This document shows, in pieces, positions 51,341 to 59,479 of a stretch of DNA of 64,000 nt. The position numbers and the translations under genes are program-made. Within the stretch, counting starts at the first letter, position 1. Every line of letters begins with the position of its first letter. Below the pieces are notes generated by a model. That model had not been told where the DNA came from. It did no database searches and saw only the letters and a list, made by a program, of their open reading frames with translations. The stretch comes from Paenibacillus sp. SYP-B3998. GTDB lineage: Bacteria; Bacillota; Bacilli; Paenibacillales; NBRC-103111. The stretch covers positions 1 through 64,000 of the forward strand of contig NZ_JAAIKC010000009.1 of assembly GCF_010820665.1 (NCBI RefSeq), written 5' to 3'.

Positions 51341-53239
51341 ATGATGCACAGGTATTTCCGTCTCAAAAGCACGTTGTCCGTCGCCCTCGTCTCGTCTTTG
51401 CTATTGTCGTTAAACGCTTGGCAAACTGGAGCTTACGCCTCAGAGGGAGGGCAGACCGTTCCAACGAATTCGTCAGTCACTTCCACCGTATCTCCAGCAT
51501 TCTATGAAGAAATTGTTGTCAAGCTTAGAGCACAAGCCCCTGTTCCAAATAAAGCAGGAACGCTCCAATCGCTGTCGTTCGTTCCGGAATTATCGTTTGG
51601 TCGATCATTCTCGCAATTCGTACCGCGACCTAGTGCAAGCTTTGCTACCAATGAGAATGCAGCCGTATTCGAACGCTACTACTCGGCGAAAGTCCCGGCA
51701 GGCGCTGACGTTCAACAATTGTTGCAAAAGCTGCGGAGCTCTTCGCTCGTCGAGGACGCATATTTGAGTCAGAAGCCGGGATTACCTCAACAGACTGCGA
51801 GCGCACCCCTTCCGAACTCAACACCAGTCCTATCGGGCGACGATCCGCGTTATTCTCTGCAAGGATATGCGCAGTCGGCACCGACAGGTACTAACTCTAC
51901 CTACGCTTGGCAATTTGAAGGCGGCGATGGCAAAGGCATCAAGTGGGCCGATGTCGAGTGGAATTGGGCATTAAATCACGAAGATCTGGCTGCCCACAAG
52001 ATGCAGTTGCTGCCAGGTTCCACCAATGACGGGGATGGCCGACATGGTACTGCCGTACTCGGCGTCGTATCAGCGGTTGACAATACTATCGGCAATATCG
52101 GGATGGCCAGCAAAGCACAGCCATACGCATCATCTTTAGTTCGTGTCGCAGGTAATTGGAGTACAACTGAAGCAATCTTGTCCGCAACGCAAGTGCTATC
52201 GGCGGGTGACGTTATCCTGCTCGAAATACAAGTCGGCTCTAACAATGCTTGGATGCCAATTGAAGTGCAGACCGCAGAGTTCGACGCGATCAAGTACGCA
52301 ACGAGCCTTGGCATTACTGTAGTAGCCGCTGCAGGTAACGGCAATGTGGATCTTGACCTGTACAAAACCTGGGATAACAAATACACCTTCAACCCGAATA
52401 ATCCGGATTTCAAAGACTCCGGATCCATACTGGTTGGCGCAGGCTCGTCGACGGTGCCTCACCATAGACTCGGCTTCAGTAACCAGGGGAACCGGATCGA
52501 CGCTTACGGTTATGGTGAGAACGTCGCCACCTTAGATTCGACCAGTGTTAATTCGACAACTGGGTATACAGACACATTCAACGGCACATCATCCGCTTCA
52601 CCAGTCGTTGTAGGCACAATCATCCAGTTGCAAGGGATCGCTAAAGCTAAATTTGGTGTGCCGTATACACCTGCGGAGATTCGTCGACTACTGAGATGGC
52701 TGCCGTACAATGTGCCGACGTCAGATCCAGCGAGTGATAGAATCGGCTCCCTGCCTAACTTACAGGAGATTATAACGAATCTGCCTACACCGGGAAATGT
52801 ACCCAACGATACGAGTGCACCGACTGCACCGACCAACCTCGTTGCAACTGATACTGCCAATAACGCCATAGACCTGACTTGGAACGCCTCTACAGACAAT
52901 GTCGGTCTGATCGGCTACGACGTCTACGTAGATAACGATCCAATCACTAAATTAAGGGCTAGAAACACTTCGGCCAGCATCAGCGGATTAACACCTGGTT
53001 CGCATACCATTACGGCCAAGGCGCGAGATGGATTTAATAATTTATCAGCCGCAAGCAACTCAGTAACTGTTCAAATTCTTAATTGTCCTGCACCGTGGAA
53101 CGCTTCAACCGCTTATTCGGTAGGTGACATTGTAGCTTATTACGGAGTGAAATATCAAGCGAAATGGTGGACACAAAACGAGCGTCCGGATCTGAAAAGT
53201 GGTCCAAACGATGTCTGGACTGTAGTTGGTCCTTGTTAA
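51341..53239 (+). CDS. Secreted subtilisin-like (S8) protease with FN3 and chitin-binding module
   Basis: A 632-aa exoprotease. Signal: FRLKSTLSVALVSSLLLSLN, cut near AYA. A propeptide of about 130 residues follows. The S8 domain has Asp in ADVEWNW, His in DGRHGTAVLG, the oxyanion Asn in VVAAAGNGN and Ser in NGTSSASPV; the motifs are somewhat unusual but complete. Then comes an FN3 domain (APTNLVATDTANNAIDLTWN), and a C-terminal CBM5/12-type chitin-binding module (WNASTAYSVGDIVAYYGVKY, QAKWWTQNERP). Either ATG of the pair at 51341 fits GGAAGGG. It would attack chitin-rich surfaces such as fungal walls or insect cuticle. Located inside the toxin island but likely an independent insertion. Confidence 0.9.
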   Translation: MMHRYFRLKSTLSVALVSSLLLSLNAWQTGAYASEGGQTVPTNSSVTSTVSPAFYEEIVVKLRAQAPVPNKAGTLQSLSFVPELSFGRSFSQFVPRPSASFATNENAAVFERYYSAKVPAGADVQQLLQKLRSSSLVEDAYLSQKPGLPQQTASAPLPNSTPVLSGDDPRYSLQGYAQSAPTGTNSTYAWQFEGGDGKGIKWADVEWNWALNHEDLAAHKMQLLPGSTNDGDGRHGTAVLGVVSAVDNTIGNIGMASKAQPYASSLVRVAGNWSTTEAILSATQVLSAGDVILLEIQVGSNNAWMPIEVQTAEFDAIKYATSLGITVVAAAGNGNVDLDLYKTWDNKYTFNPNNPDFKDSGSILVGAGSSTVPHHRLGFSNQGNRIDAYGYGENVATLDSTSVNSTTGYTDTFNGTSSASPVVVGTIIQLQGIAKAKFGVPYTPAEIRRLLRWLPYNVPTSDPASDRIGSLPNLQEIITNLPTPGNVPNDTSAPTAPTNLVATDTANNAIDLTWNASTDNVGLIGYDVYVDNDPITKLRARNTSASISGLTPGSHTITAKARDGFNNLSAASNSVTVQILNCPAPWNASTAYSVGDIVAYYGVKYQAKWWTQNERPDLKSGPNDVWTVVGPC

Positions 53240-53326
53240 TGAACTAATCTATAACTAATCAAACTAGTACTACAACGATGCTTAACAAACTAATGGATAT
53301 AAAAAAAAAGACCCTATCTCCGAAGA

Positions 53327-53475
53327 GGCCACTGAAAACCCAATGGTTTTGAAAAACTCAGAAATTAGGGGCAAAGATAGCTCCCTTAATACGAAACGAG
53401 CCTTAGAAGCGATTCTAGAGGCTCGTTTTTTCTGATATTTTATTTTTTTAAGAAAAGCGGACTCCTTCAGTGACC
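53327..53475. mobile_element. Possible IS1182-like remnant (MITE-like)
   Basis: GGCCACTGAA at 53327-53336 and its near complement TTCAGTGACC at 53466-53475 bound a 149-bp stretch with a strong internal terminator. The end GAGGCCACTGAAAA recalls IS1182-family termini as I remember them. No transposase coding remains. Confidence 0.3.
53393..53432 (+). terminator. Rho-independent terminator
   Basis: AAACGAGCCTTAGAA pairs with TTCTAGAGGCTCGTTT (one bulge) around GCGA and runs into T6. It can end the protease transcript. Confidence 0.8.
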
Positions 53476-53549
53476 ACTGCGTAAAGTACAGTGCTTTTCT
53501 TTATGGCTTAATAAGTGTCGATATCTCGATATCTAAGTCTTTAATCTTA

Positions 53550-53777
53550 GACATCTTTGGAAATATTGTGAGCCAGCAGGAGAATACGCCGCAACCGTTT
53601 AAGTATAGCGGTGAGGTGTACGATGACACGACCAGTTTGCAGTATTTGCGTGCGCGTTGGTATGACCCGAGTATGGGACGGTTCATCAACGAGGATGGCT
53701 ATGAGAGGCAGATTGATAATCCGCTGTTGTTGAATTTGTATACGTGTGTTAGTAATAATCCTTTATCACCAACATAG
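53550..53777 (+). pseudogene. Orphan RHS core fragment 3
   Basis: DIFGNIVSQQENTPQPFKYS, then LQYLRARWYDPSMGRFINED and CVSNNPLSPT to a stop. It is the final 75 residues of an RHS core, more diverged from the main core than fragment 2 (GEVYDDTTS, INEDGYERQ). No tip is fused; the small genes downstream may be its former partner set. Confidence 0.75.
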
Positions 53778-53844
53778 AAACGCCAATGGTACAATAGGGA
53801 TAAAAAGGGAGTAGAGACTCTTGGAGGGGAAAGGAAGAAGAGAA

Positions 53845-54078
53845 TTGAGTCTAAAGAGATCAGCTTGGTTTGTACTCATTGTTATGTTCGTATGCTTTTT
53901 GACTTTCACATATGCGATACCATCCTTTGCCTGTGCTTGTGAAGGTGAGGAACCCAACAATTTCCTTGGCTACGCATACTTTTCCCTTGGAATATTTATC
54001 TTTGTTGGCATTGCAGTATTTACGCTAATATTGGTGGTCAAAGCATTGAGAAGCGGAAGCTCCCTAGAGAGAAAGTGA
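53845..54078 (+). CDS. Small exported or membrane protein, unknown
   Basis: About 77-85 aa. A hydrophobic signal (SAWFVLIVMFVCFLTFTYAI) is followed by CACEGEEPNN and a second membrane helix (GIFIFVGIAVFTLILVVKAL). Two helices, the outside loop carrying a CAC pair. TTG 53845 has GGAAG upstream; TTG 53821 is the alternative. It may be a membrane-type immunity protein given the RHS fragment upstream. No family recognised. Confidence 0.6.
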   Translation: MSLKRSAWFVLIVMFVCFLTFTYAIPSFACACEGEEPNNFLGYAYFSLGIFIFVGIAVFTLILVVKALRSGSSLERK

Positions 54079-54119
54079 TTCAACTAACAAGTCGGACACA
54101 CTAAGAAGTTACGGAAAGA

Positions 54120-54511
54120 ATGTCTGTTAGTGCCCTAATTGAGTGGACTATTGACCCTAATAAGCTTTCTACTGATCAATGGTTGCGCGATATTGTAGTT
54201 ATATTTGGAAAAATCGAAGGCAAGTTCTAGGTGCCAACTCAAATGAAAGTGTTACGTGTCCAGAATGCGAACAAGGATGCATTGAAACATTAGATATGGA
54301 GAAGTATGTCGAGAAGGAGAAATATGAGATGGAGTATTCATTTTCGCTAACAACTGCTGTAATGCAACTAATTTCTTTACTGATGGTTATCTTGCTGTTC
54401 GCTGCGTTGATAAGCGGCATTAGATACTTTGATTGGAAGAGGAAGCACGATGTTGAAATGGGCAAGAAACTGGATAGGGTAATTGAATTGCTTGGCAAGG
54501 AGAGGTCTTAA
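54120..54511 (+). pseudogene. Membrane protein gene split by a frameshift
   Basis: ATG 54120 opens MSVSALIEWTIDPNKLSTDQ and WLRDIVVIFGKIEGKF before a stop at 54228. An overlapping frame then continues LGANSNESVTCPECEQGC through a transmembrane helix (AVMQLISLLMVILLFAALIS) to KLDRVIELLGKERS. Joined by a one-base shift they make one protein of about 130 aa with a Cys pair and a single membrane helix. Alone, the second frame (54179-54511, 110 aa) lacks a ribosome site. Family unknown. Confidence 0.5.
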
Positions 54512-55493
54512 TCAGCAATGGAAGGAAAGCCTTATTTGTGAGGAGTGTATTGTAATAACAAAATTTCAGGATCTATCACTCATACAAAGAGAAATTGAGC
54601 TAGGAGTATCATTATTAAGTGATGCTGAAATAATTGAAGAGTTTAATAACTGGATACCAAGTCAGACCTGTGAAGCAGCTGCTCAAGGGTATTTTTCTTT
54701 TATGTCATCAATTGCTTACTTTAGACCCACAATCATTCAACCTTTACTGGTAAAAGCATTAGAACCACTTTATTTCCTGGGAATTAGTGATGTAGAAGGA
54801 ATTATGCGATGGGTGAGTCATTATAAGGATAATATGAAAGCCATGTACATCCCATCAAAAAACGGGCTTTTGTGGCTAAGTGTCGAATTTCCTAATTTGG
54901 AATATGAAGTATCTTTGTTGCTCAAGGAGTTAGGAAGTGAAGATACAATAATAGAAAGTGGTAATAAAGTGAAGGAAGACAGAGGTGTTGTATGTCCTTG
55001 GTGTGAAAGTAAGTTAGAATCAGGAATAAGTCATTGTCCTAAATGTGACAACGAAATTGTGGAATTTGATTTAAGCATAGAGGATAGTGTTGATTCATTG
55101 CCAATACGAGGATGGCTATTGATTTACAGTGCAACATGTATAATCGCTATTTTCTTTATTTGCTATTCGTATTTACTAATCATCAAAGTTGGCATATCAA
55201 ATGTTGAGTGGACGAATCAACTGCTATTGTTAACTTCATACAATGTACTTCATTTAATTTGTTTGATAGCTTCTCTAATATTGATTATGAGCAAGAAAAA
55301 GCATGTTCCAAAGGTCATTGTTGGCTTAGAAGTTCTTAATTTAATTGCATTTGGTGTTAATTTTTTCTTGTCGTATAAAGTCGCTGCTCAAAGTTCTCTT
55401 ATGACAGGTGTTTCAATAAAAGTGCTTTGGATTGGCTTGTGGATTTGTTATTTCCTAATGTCAAAAAGGGTAAAGCAAACATTTGTTCATTGA
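54483..55493 (+). CDS. Zinc-ribbon DUF2569-like membrane protein
   Basis: A 336-aa protein. Residues 1-165 are helical and cytosolic (LIQREIELGVSLLSDAEIIE). Residues about 170-195 form a zinc ribbon (CPWCESKLESGISHCPKCDN). The C-terminus has four membrane helices (PIRGWLLIYSATCIIAIFFI through IGLWICYFLMSKRVKQTF), matching the DUF2569 style. TTG 54483 overlaps the preceding gene by 29 nt. Followed by boundary repeat copy 4. By place it may protect against a membrane-active or surface toxin; no evidence for a specific function. Confidence 0.65.
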   Translation: MNCLARRGLNQQWKESLICEECIVITKFQDLSLIQREIELGVSLLSDAEIIEEFNNWIPSQTCEAAAQGYFSFMSSIAYFRPTIIQPLLVKALEPLYFLGISDVEGIMRWVSHYKDNMKAMYIPSKNGLLWLSVEFPNLEYEVSLLLKELGSEDTIIESGNKVKEDRGVVCPWCESKLESGISHCPKCDNEIVEFDLSIEDSVDSLPIRGWLLIYSATCIIAIFFICYSYLLIIKVGISNVEWTNQLLLLTSYNVLHLICLIASLILIMSKKKHVPKVIVGLEVLNLIAFGVNFFLSYKVAAQSSLMTGVSIKVLWIGLWICYFLMSKRVKQTFVH

Positions 55494-55521
55494 GACTTAT
55501 ACATAGGATTTAATTGCCCCC

Positions 55522-55575
55522 ACCGCCTTGCAACTATCGCTTGGTGGTTTTTCTTTTCTACAGGCTAGCAATCAA
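55522..55575 (+). repeat. Cassette-boundary hairpin repeat, copy 4
   Basis: ACCGCCTTGCAACTATCGCT followed by TGGTGGT, then TTTTTCTTTTCTACAGGCTA. The stem keeps pairing through a G-T change (GGTGGT instead of GGCGGT). The tail has diverged from copies 2 and 3. Confidence 0.65.
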
Positions 55576-55663
55576 GCAGATAACCGTGCCTAAGAATTCC
55601 CAATGAAACCATACGTTCGTATATTGCGTATTAATTCCATATTAATTCAGAGAGGAAGTTTTT

Positions 55664-56242
55664 ATGAACACTACAAATATTCGTGAGGAGAATCGTCAAG
55701 AAAGATTTGCTAGAAAGAAGAAAGAAACCAGATTTTACGTCTTTCGTGTGATGACGACACCGATTTATTTAATACCGAGTGTTATAGTTTATTTTAGCTC
55801 CTTTTTGTTATGGATATACGATCTACGAGGTTCATCGTACTATCACTTGCTCCAGCCGATTGTTGAACTCAACATATCGATTCTAGGCTTGTTTATAATA
55901 GTAAGCTCAGCAAATATACCATTTGTCACTTCTTTTACTAGATCTTTATTAAAAATATTATTAACTGGATGGGTTGTTATACTCATTCAATTTTCCAAAT
56001 TAGACCAACTCGATCAAAGTGTCTGGATAGTACTGTCTGGGTTTGCATTCATTTACCTAGAGGTACTTTTTGACATAAATGATTGTTTGCAAAAGGTAAA
56101 GGAATTTCAGTTTAAAAAAGTTAGATTTTTTAATGGAAGTTTTATTAAATCGCATTCTATTCCAATAACTATTGTTGCTGTAGCAGTTATAAACTTGATT
56201 TTATCTTATTTTATTTCCGATTTACTTAAAAGCATCGCTTAA
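55664..56242 (+). CDS. Polytopic membrane protein of unknown function
   Basis: A 192-aa protein with a charged cytosolic head (EENRQERFARKKKETRFYV) and five or so hydrophobic segments (TTPIYLIPSVIVYFSSFLLW; IPITIVAVAVINLILSYFIS). ATG follows GAGAGGAAG. It lies between boundary repeat 4 and RHS core fragment 4, so it may belong to a toxin-immunity module. No family recognised. Confidence 0.6.
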   Translation: MNTTNIREENRQERFARKKKETRFYVFRVMTTPIYLIPSVIVYFSSFLLWIYDLRGSSYYHLLQPIVELNISILGLFIIVSSANIPFVTSFTRSLLKILLTGWVVILIQFSKLDQLDQSVWIVLSGFAFIYLEVLFDINDCLQKVKEFQFKKVRFFNGSFIKSHSIPITIVAVAVINLILSYFISDLLKSIA

Positions 56243-56261
56243 CTTTTTTTGATTTACAGTA

Positions 56262-56521
56262 ATACCACAGATAGAACGGACACGGTGACAAACTTGATGG
56301 ATAGTATGGGGAAGACGAAGCTTAATTCGTACAGCTATGATATATTCAGGAACATTGTTAGCCAGCAGGAAAATCTGCGACCTGGATCATTGGGAACAGG
56401 TAGCGATTGGATATGCTGTGTGTATGATTGTGATCAAGATGAACAGATTACCGATTCGATCAAACGCGCGGATAAAAAAATGGTTTCTACAAAAGATGAA
56501 ATGAAGGAAGAGCCTATGTGA
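56262..56521 (+). pseudogene. Orphan RHS core fragment 4
   Basis: Starts ATACCACAGATAGAACGGAC then ACGGTGAC, the same 5' junction as fragment 2 at 48227 (ATACCATAGATAAAACGGAC). It encodes NLMDSMGKTKLNSYSYDIFR then NIVSQQENL and departs into unrelated sequence ending at 56521. A five-base loss after GGTGAC relative to fragment 2 shifts the frame. Confidence 0.65.
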
Positions 56522-56614
56522 CAACGGTTCTTCCTTGATTTATTTAGTTTCGGTTTTTGACTATAATTAGCATGAATCAATGAAGAGAATCCGAAAACAT
56601 TTGGGGGATGAAGC

Positions 56615-57286
56615 ATGACTAAATCGATAGTAGAAAAGCTGAATTTACAAAAATACGATCAAGCAGCAGTCCTGAATGAACCTGAAGGAACAGATTATTT
56701 AGCGGAATTGACAGGCTACACTACTACGCTGAGCGATCGTGCGTATGATCTCATATTTGCTTTTGTGTTAGATATGGAGTCACTAAAGAAACTGGTTGAA
56801 CGTGTGATTGAACATCAGCATCTTAATAAGAATGGCTATTTATTTGCGGCGTATCCCAAAAAAGGAAACAAAGTCTACTCAACATTTATTCATCGTGATG
56901 ACTTGTTAGCGGGTCTAGGCAGCGATGAGAATGGGTATATCGGGACAAGCAATATTAAATTTGCACGAATGGTAGGACTCGATGATATCTTTACAGTTGT
57001 AGGGCTAAAAGAGGACGCGAAGAGTAAAAACAAGACTTCTTCAAAACCAAGTCAATGTGTAGATGATTATATTTCCTTCATTCCAAGTGTGGAAAAGGAT
57101 TTGAAGGATACGGCAGAGCTGCTTACCATTTACCAATCGCTTACCCCAGGTTATCGCAAAGATTGGGCACGTTATGTCTATAGTACTACACAAGAGGAAA
57201 CAAGGGTAAAGCGTCGAGCGGAAATGAAGATGATTCTTCAGGCGGGTTATAAGAGTCGTGAGCTATATCGTAAAAATCAATCCTAG
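56615..57286 (+). CDS. YdeI/OmdA-family protein
   Basis: A 223-aa soluble protein. The N-terminal half (IVEKLNLQKYDQAAVLNEPE, then AYDLIFAFVLDMESLKKLVE) is a DUF3052-like alpha/beta domain. The C-terminus has LTPGYRKDWARYVYSTTQEE then TRVKRRAEMKMIL, the bacteriocin-protection (YdeI or OmpD-associated, OmdA) motif. ATG 56615 follows GGGGGATG. It probably marks the edge of the toxin island and may have a stress or protection role; the specific function is unknown. Confidence 0.8.
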   Translation: MTKSIVEKLNLQKYDQAAVLNEPEGTDYLAELTGYTTTLSDRAYDLIFAFVLDMESLKKLVERVIEHQHLNKNGYLFAAYPKKGNKVYSTFIHRDDLLAGLGSDENGYIGTSNIKFARMVGLDDIFTVVGLKEDAKSKNKTSSKPSQCVDDYISFIPSVEKDLKDTAELLTIYQSLTPGYRKDWARYVYSTTQEETRVKRRAEMKMILQAGYKSRELYRKNQS

Positions 57287-57456
57287 CCAAGTAAGCGGTA
57301 GATTCTGCAAAATCCATGTACAAATCCCAAAACAATATTCGTATCCGGGTGGTTCTCCAGTGTTACCTCTAGATGCTCTATGGGCGGGTCAATGGGAATC
57401 AAGAAAGAAGACAAAACCCTCTGCTGAAGAGGATTTCTAAGTAGAACAAGAAATGC

Positions 57457-57494
57457 AAAACGGCTCTTTCGCATTGAAGCGAAGGAGCCATTTT
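57457..57494. terminator. Bidirectional terminator
   Basis: AAAACGGCTC-TTTCGC and GCGAAGGAGCCATTTT pair around a short loop, with A/T runs on both sides. It separates the OmdA gene from the convergent His-rich gene. Confidence 0.7.
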
Positions 57495-57564
57495 ACGCTT
57501 ACCTTTAAAAACAGGACTGACGAACTCAAATTGCCTGATTACGTGCGCAAAATATGGAGTGATT

Positions 57565-58206
57565 TTACTGCATAGTATGGTGGTGATGTGGATGGGTAGT
57601 ATGGTGATGATGCGGATGGGTAGTATGGTGATGATGTGGATGGGTAGCATGGTGATGATGCGGATGCATAGCATGGTGATGATGTGGATGCATAGCATGG
57701 TGATGATGTGGATGTATAGCATGGTGATGGTGTGGATGCATAGCATGGTGATGGTGTGGATGGCTAGCATGGTGGTGATGCGGATGACTAGCGTGATGAT
57801 GGTGTGGATCGCTAGCATGGTGATGATGCGGATGGCTAACATGGTGGTGGTGTGGATGGTAAGCATGATGATGGTGTGGATGGTAAGCATGATGATGGTG
57901 TGGATGGTAGGCAAGATGGTGGTGTGGATGGTAAGCATGATGATGGTGTGGATGGTGGACAAGATGATGGTGTGGGTGGTAAGCATGGTGTTGTTGGTGA
58001 TGCATAGACACATGCTCTCCCATAGATATTTGCGATGGATTTTGATGGAGAGGGAGGTTATCCTCCGTCCATGCTGGACTTTGTTGAACAGGGAGGTTAC
58101 TCGGCGTCCATGTTGGACTTTGCTGGATAGCGAGGTTACCCTCTGTTCTGGTTGGAATTACTTGCACACCGAGGTTATCTTCACTCAATGAAATTTCCTG
58201 TCTCAT
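57565..58206 (-). CDS. Histidine-rich octapeptide-repeat protein, candidate spore coat substrate of Tgl
   Basis: A 213-aa protein. Residues about 10-60 hold four 13-residue units with pattern xNLxxQxxPxxTx (for example SNLPVQQSPAWTE). Residues about 74-210 hold 17 consecutive octapeptides, mostly AxHPHHHH with x = Y, S, M, I or T. More than 90 histidines; no lysine at all; glutamines are grouped in the 13-mers and a HHQQHH stretch. ATG 58206 follows AAGGGG. It is encoded next to a transglutaminase gene on the same strand, so it may be a glutamine-donor coat protein binding nickel, zinc or copper. Not recognised as a known family. Confidence 0.8.
   Translation of the reverse strand: MRQEISLSEDNLGVQVIPTRTEGNLAIQQSPTWTPSNLPVQQSPAWTEDNLPLHQNPSQISMGEHVSMHHQQHHAYHPHHHLVHHPHHHHAYHPHHHLAYHPHHHHAYHPHHHHAYHPHHHHVSHPHHHHASDPHHHHASHPHHHHASHPHHHHAMHPHHHHAIHPHHHHAMHPHHHHAMHPHHHHATHPHHHHTTHPHHHHTTHPHHHHTMQ
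57577..57984 (-). repeat. Tandem 24-bp repeat, 17 units
   Basis: Seventeen in-frame 24-bp units encode AxHPHHHH. The first units (near 57984) are degenerate at the last His (Leu) and the units are ordered by x: Y, then S, then M/I, then T. Such ordering suggests stepwise local duplication. Confidence 0.9.
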
Positions 58207-58366
58207 GTTCGTTCCCCTTTCAGATATAGGCATACACCATCCTATGCAAGGCTGAGAAAGAAGGGCACATGTCTATATAAAAATTGGGCGTATCTTCCGA
58301 AGTCAGAAAGCCAACCACCGAGACATCTGTGGCTGCTTGATTTGAAGCAGGCTTAGAAAACACGGT

Positions 58367-59164
58367 TTACCCGACAAATGTCCAAGCCCCTATTTTCGCA
58401 ATCATTGGTTTTTCCTGAATGTTTGATTGAAAACGTGAAAAGAAGGAGAAGTTTGGATGAACGAATGTTTGCGTTAGGAACGCCGATTGCGTACTATCGG
58501 GTTTTCTAAATAAGTTGAGAACGGCAATGATTTCTTCAGCAGACACGATTCCGGTGCCATGTCCGTGTCCGTAGTATAGACCATTCTCTATTTTGATGGC
58601 ATTTTGCCCTCTCCACCAAGGGGTTAGGGGGGAAAACTCAGGGTTGTCAAAATAAAGCACATCGCCCGTCACAGCTTCTTCTATATTTGTCCGGTCGTTC
58701 AGATGCAGGTTTTTGTTGTAGGTTTTATCAAATAATAAAAGATCGGAAAACAATCTATCGAATTGTTTGGGATCAATGGACTCTAATATGGCTTTGTATA
58801 GGATAACGACGATAGCTGTTGAACATTCAAAGGCATATAAGTTTCCGTTTCTAAAAATATCCCTTATCGCATCTTGCGCAGAAACGCCTGCTTTCAGCTG
58901 AAATCTACCTTGATGTGTATGGTGCCAATACGCCTCGTTGCACTGGGAATCTTTGAACCCAGCAAAATAGACGCCGCTCTGACTCAATGCCAGGGAGGAC
59001 TCCATGATGTGGGTTCGCATCTGCAGTTCAAACAATAGCGTATTATCGGAATCGTATTCGTATTCAACAGAGCTATTTTTCTTTTTTTGATAAATCGTTA
59101 GTTCAAAGCCGGACAAGGCTCCTTCATCGAAGGCCGCTGCACGGTTACGCGCGATTACAATCAT
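58367..59164 (-). CDS. tgl: Protein-glutamine gamma-glutamyltransferase (spore coat transglutaminase)
   Basis: A 265-aa enzyme. The catalytic Cys lies in NLYAFECSTAIVVILY (Cys 114), as in the Bacillus YAFECATAIVIIYY motif, with its neighbouring Glu. The second Glu lies in LYFDNPEFSPLTPWW, matching NPEFDP of Bacillus Tgl; the WHHTHQG, AIRDIF and YGHGHGTGIVSAEEII segments also align. ATG 59164 follows GAGGAGAAG and gives the Tgl start MIVIxx; the longer frame adds 22 residues. Tgl forms epsilon-(gamma-glutamyl)lysine cross-links in the spore coat late in sporulation. The adjacent His/Gln-rich gene is a plausible substrate. Confidence 0.92.
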   Translation of the reverse strand: MIVIARNRAAAFDEGALSGFELTIYQKKKNSSVEYEYDSDNTLLFELQMRTHIMESSLALSQSGVYFAGFKDSQCNEAYWHHTHQGRFQLKAGVSAQDAIRDIFRNGNLYAFECSTAIVVILYKAILESIDPKQFDRLFSDLLLFDKTYNKNLHLNDRTNIEEAVTGDVLYFDNPEFSPLTPWWRGQNAIKIENGLYYGHGHGTGIVSAEEIIAVLNLFRKPDSTQSAFLTQTFVHPNFSFFSRFQSNIQEKPMIAKIGAWTFVG

Positions 59165-59479
59165 GGACTTCTCCTCATTTTTAAAATCAGTCAGGGTGAT
59201 TTTCTCTACTTTATGGGAATTATTAATCATCCTTTTATTATCAATATGAGGGGCTTACGTATCTAATGACGGCTACTCGTGTAGAGGAAGCTTGATTTCA
59301 TAGCAAGAGGAGCCACAAATGTTAAAGGTCAAACGGAAATTACCTATAATTATCCATTTTAAAGGAAGTTGTTGACAGTGGATTTGAGATGAATTATAGT
59401 AATAACAATCTTTTAATACCTAGTTAATATATCGGAATAATTATAATATTTTTTATCTAGGTAGTTGGAGGCTAGCACA

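Noticed and set aside
40025..57286. Prophage or integrative element carrying the toxin island
   Set aside because: No integrase, phage structural, replication or conjugation genes and no flanking tRNA are visible.
57258..57440. 60-aa frame overlapping the end of the OmdA-family gene
   Set aside because: The GTG overlaps the upstream gene without a ribosome site, and the sequence shows no family pattern.
57577..57984. CRISPR-like array
   Set aside because: Units are contiguous 24-bp coding repeats without unique spacers, and no cas genes are near.
57399..58191. Long open frames on both strands through the His-repeat region (204 aa minus, 210 aa plus, rich in Met/Thr/Ile/Val)
   Set aside because: They are other frames of the 24-bp tandem repeat; repetition keeps several frames open. 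Only the frame from 58206 has a good start site and sensible non-repeat sequence.
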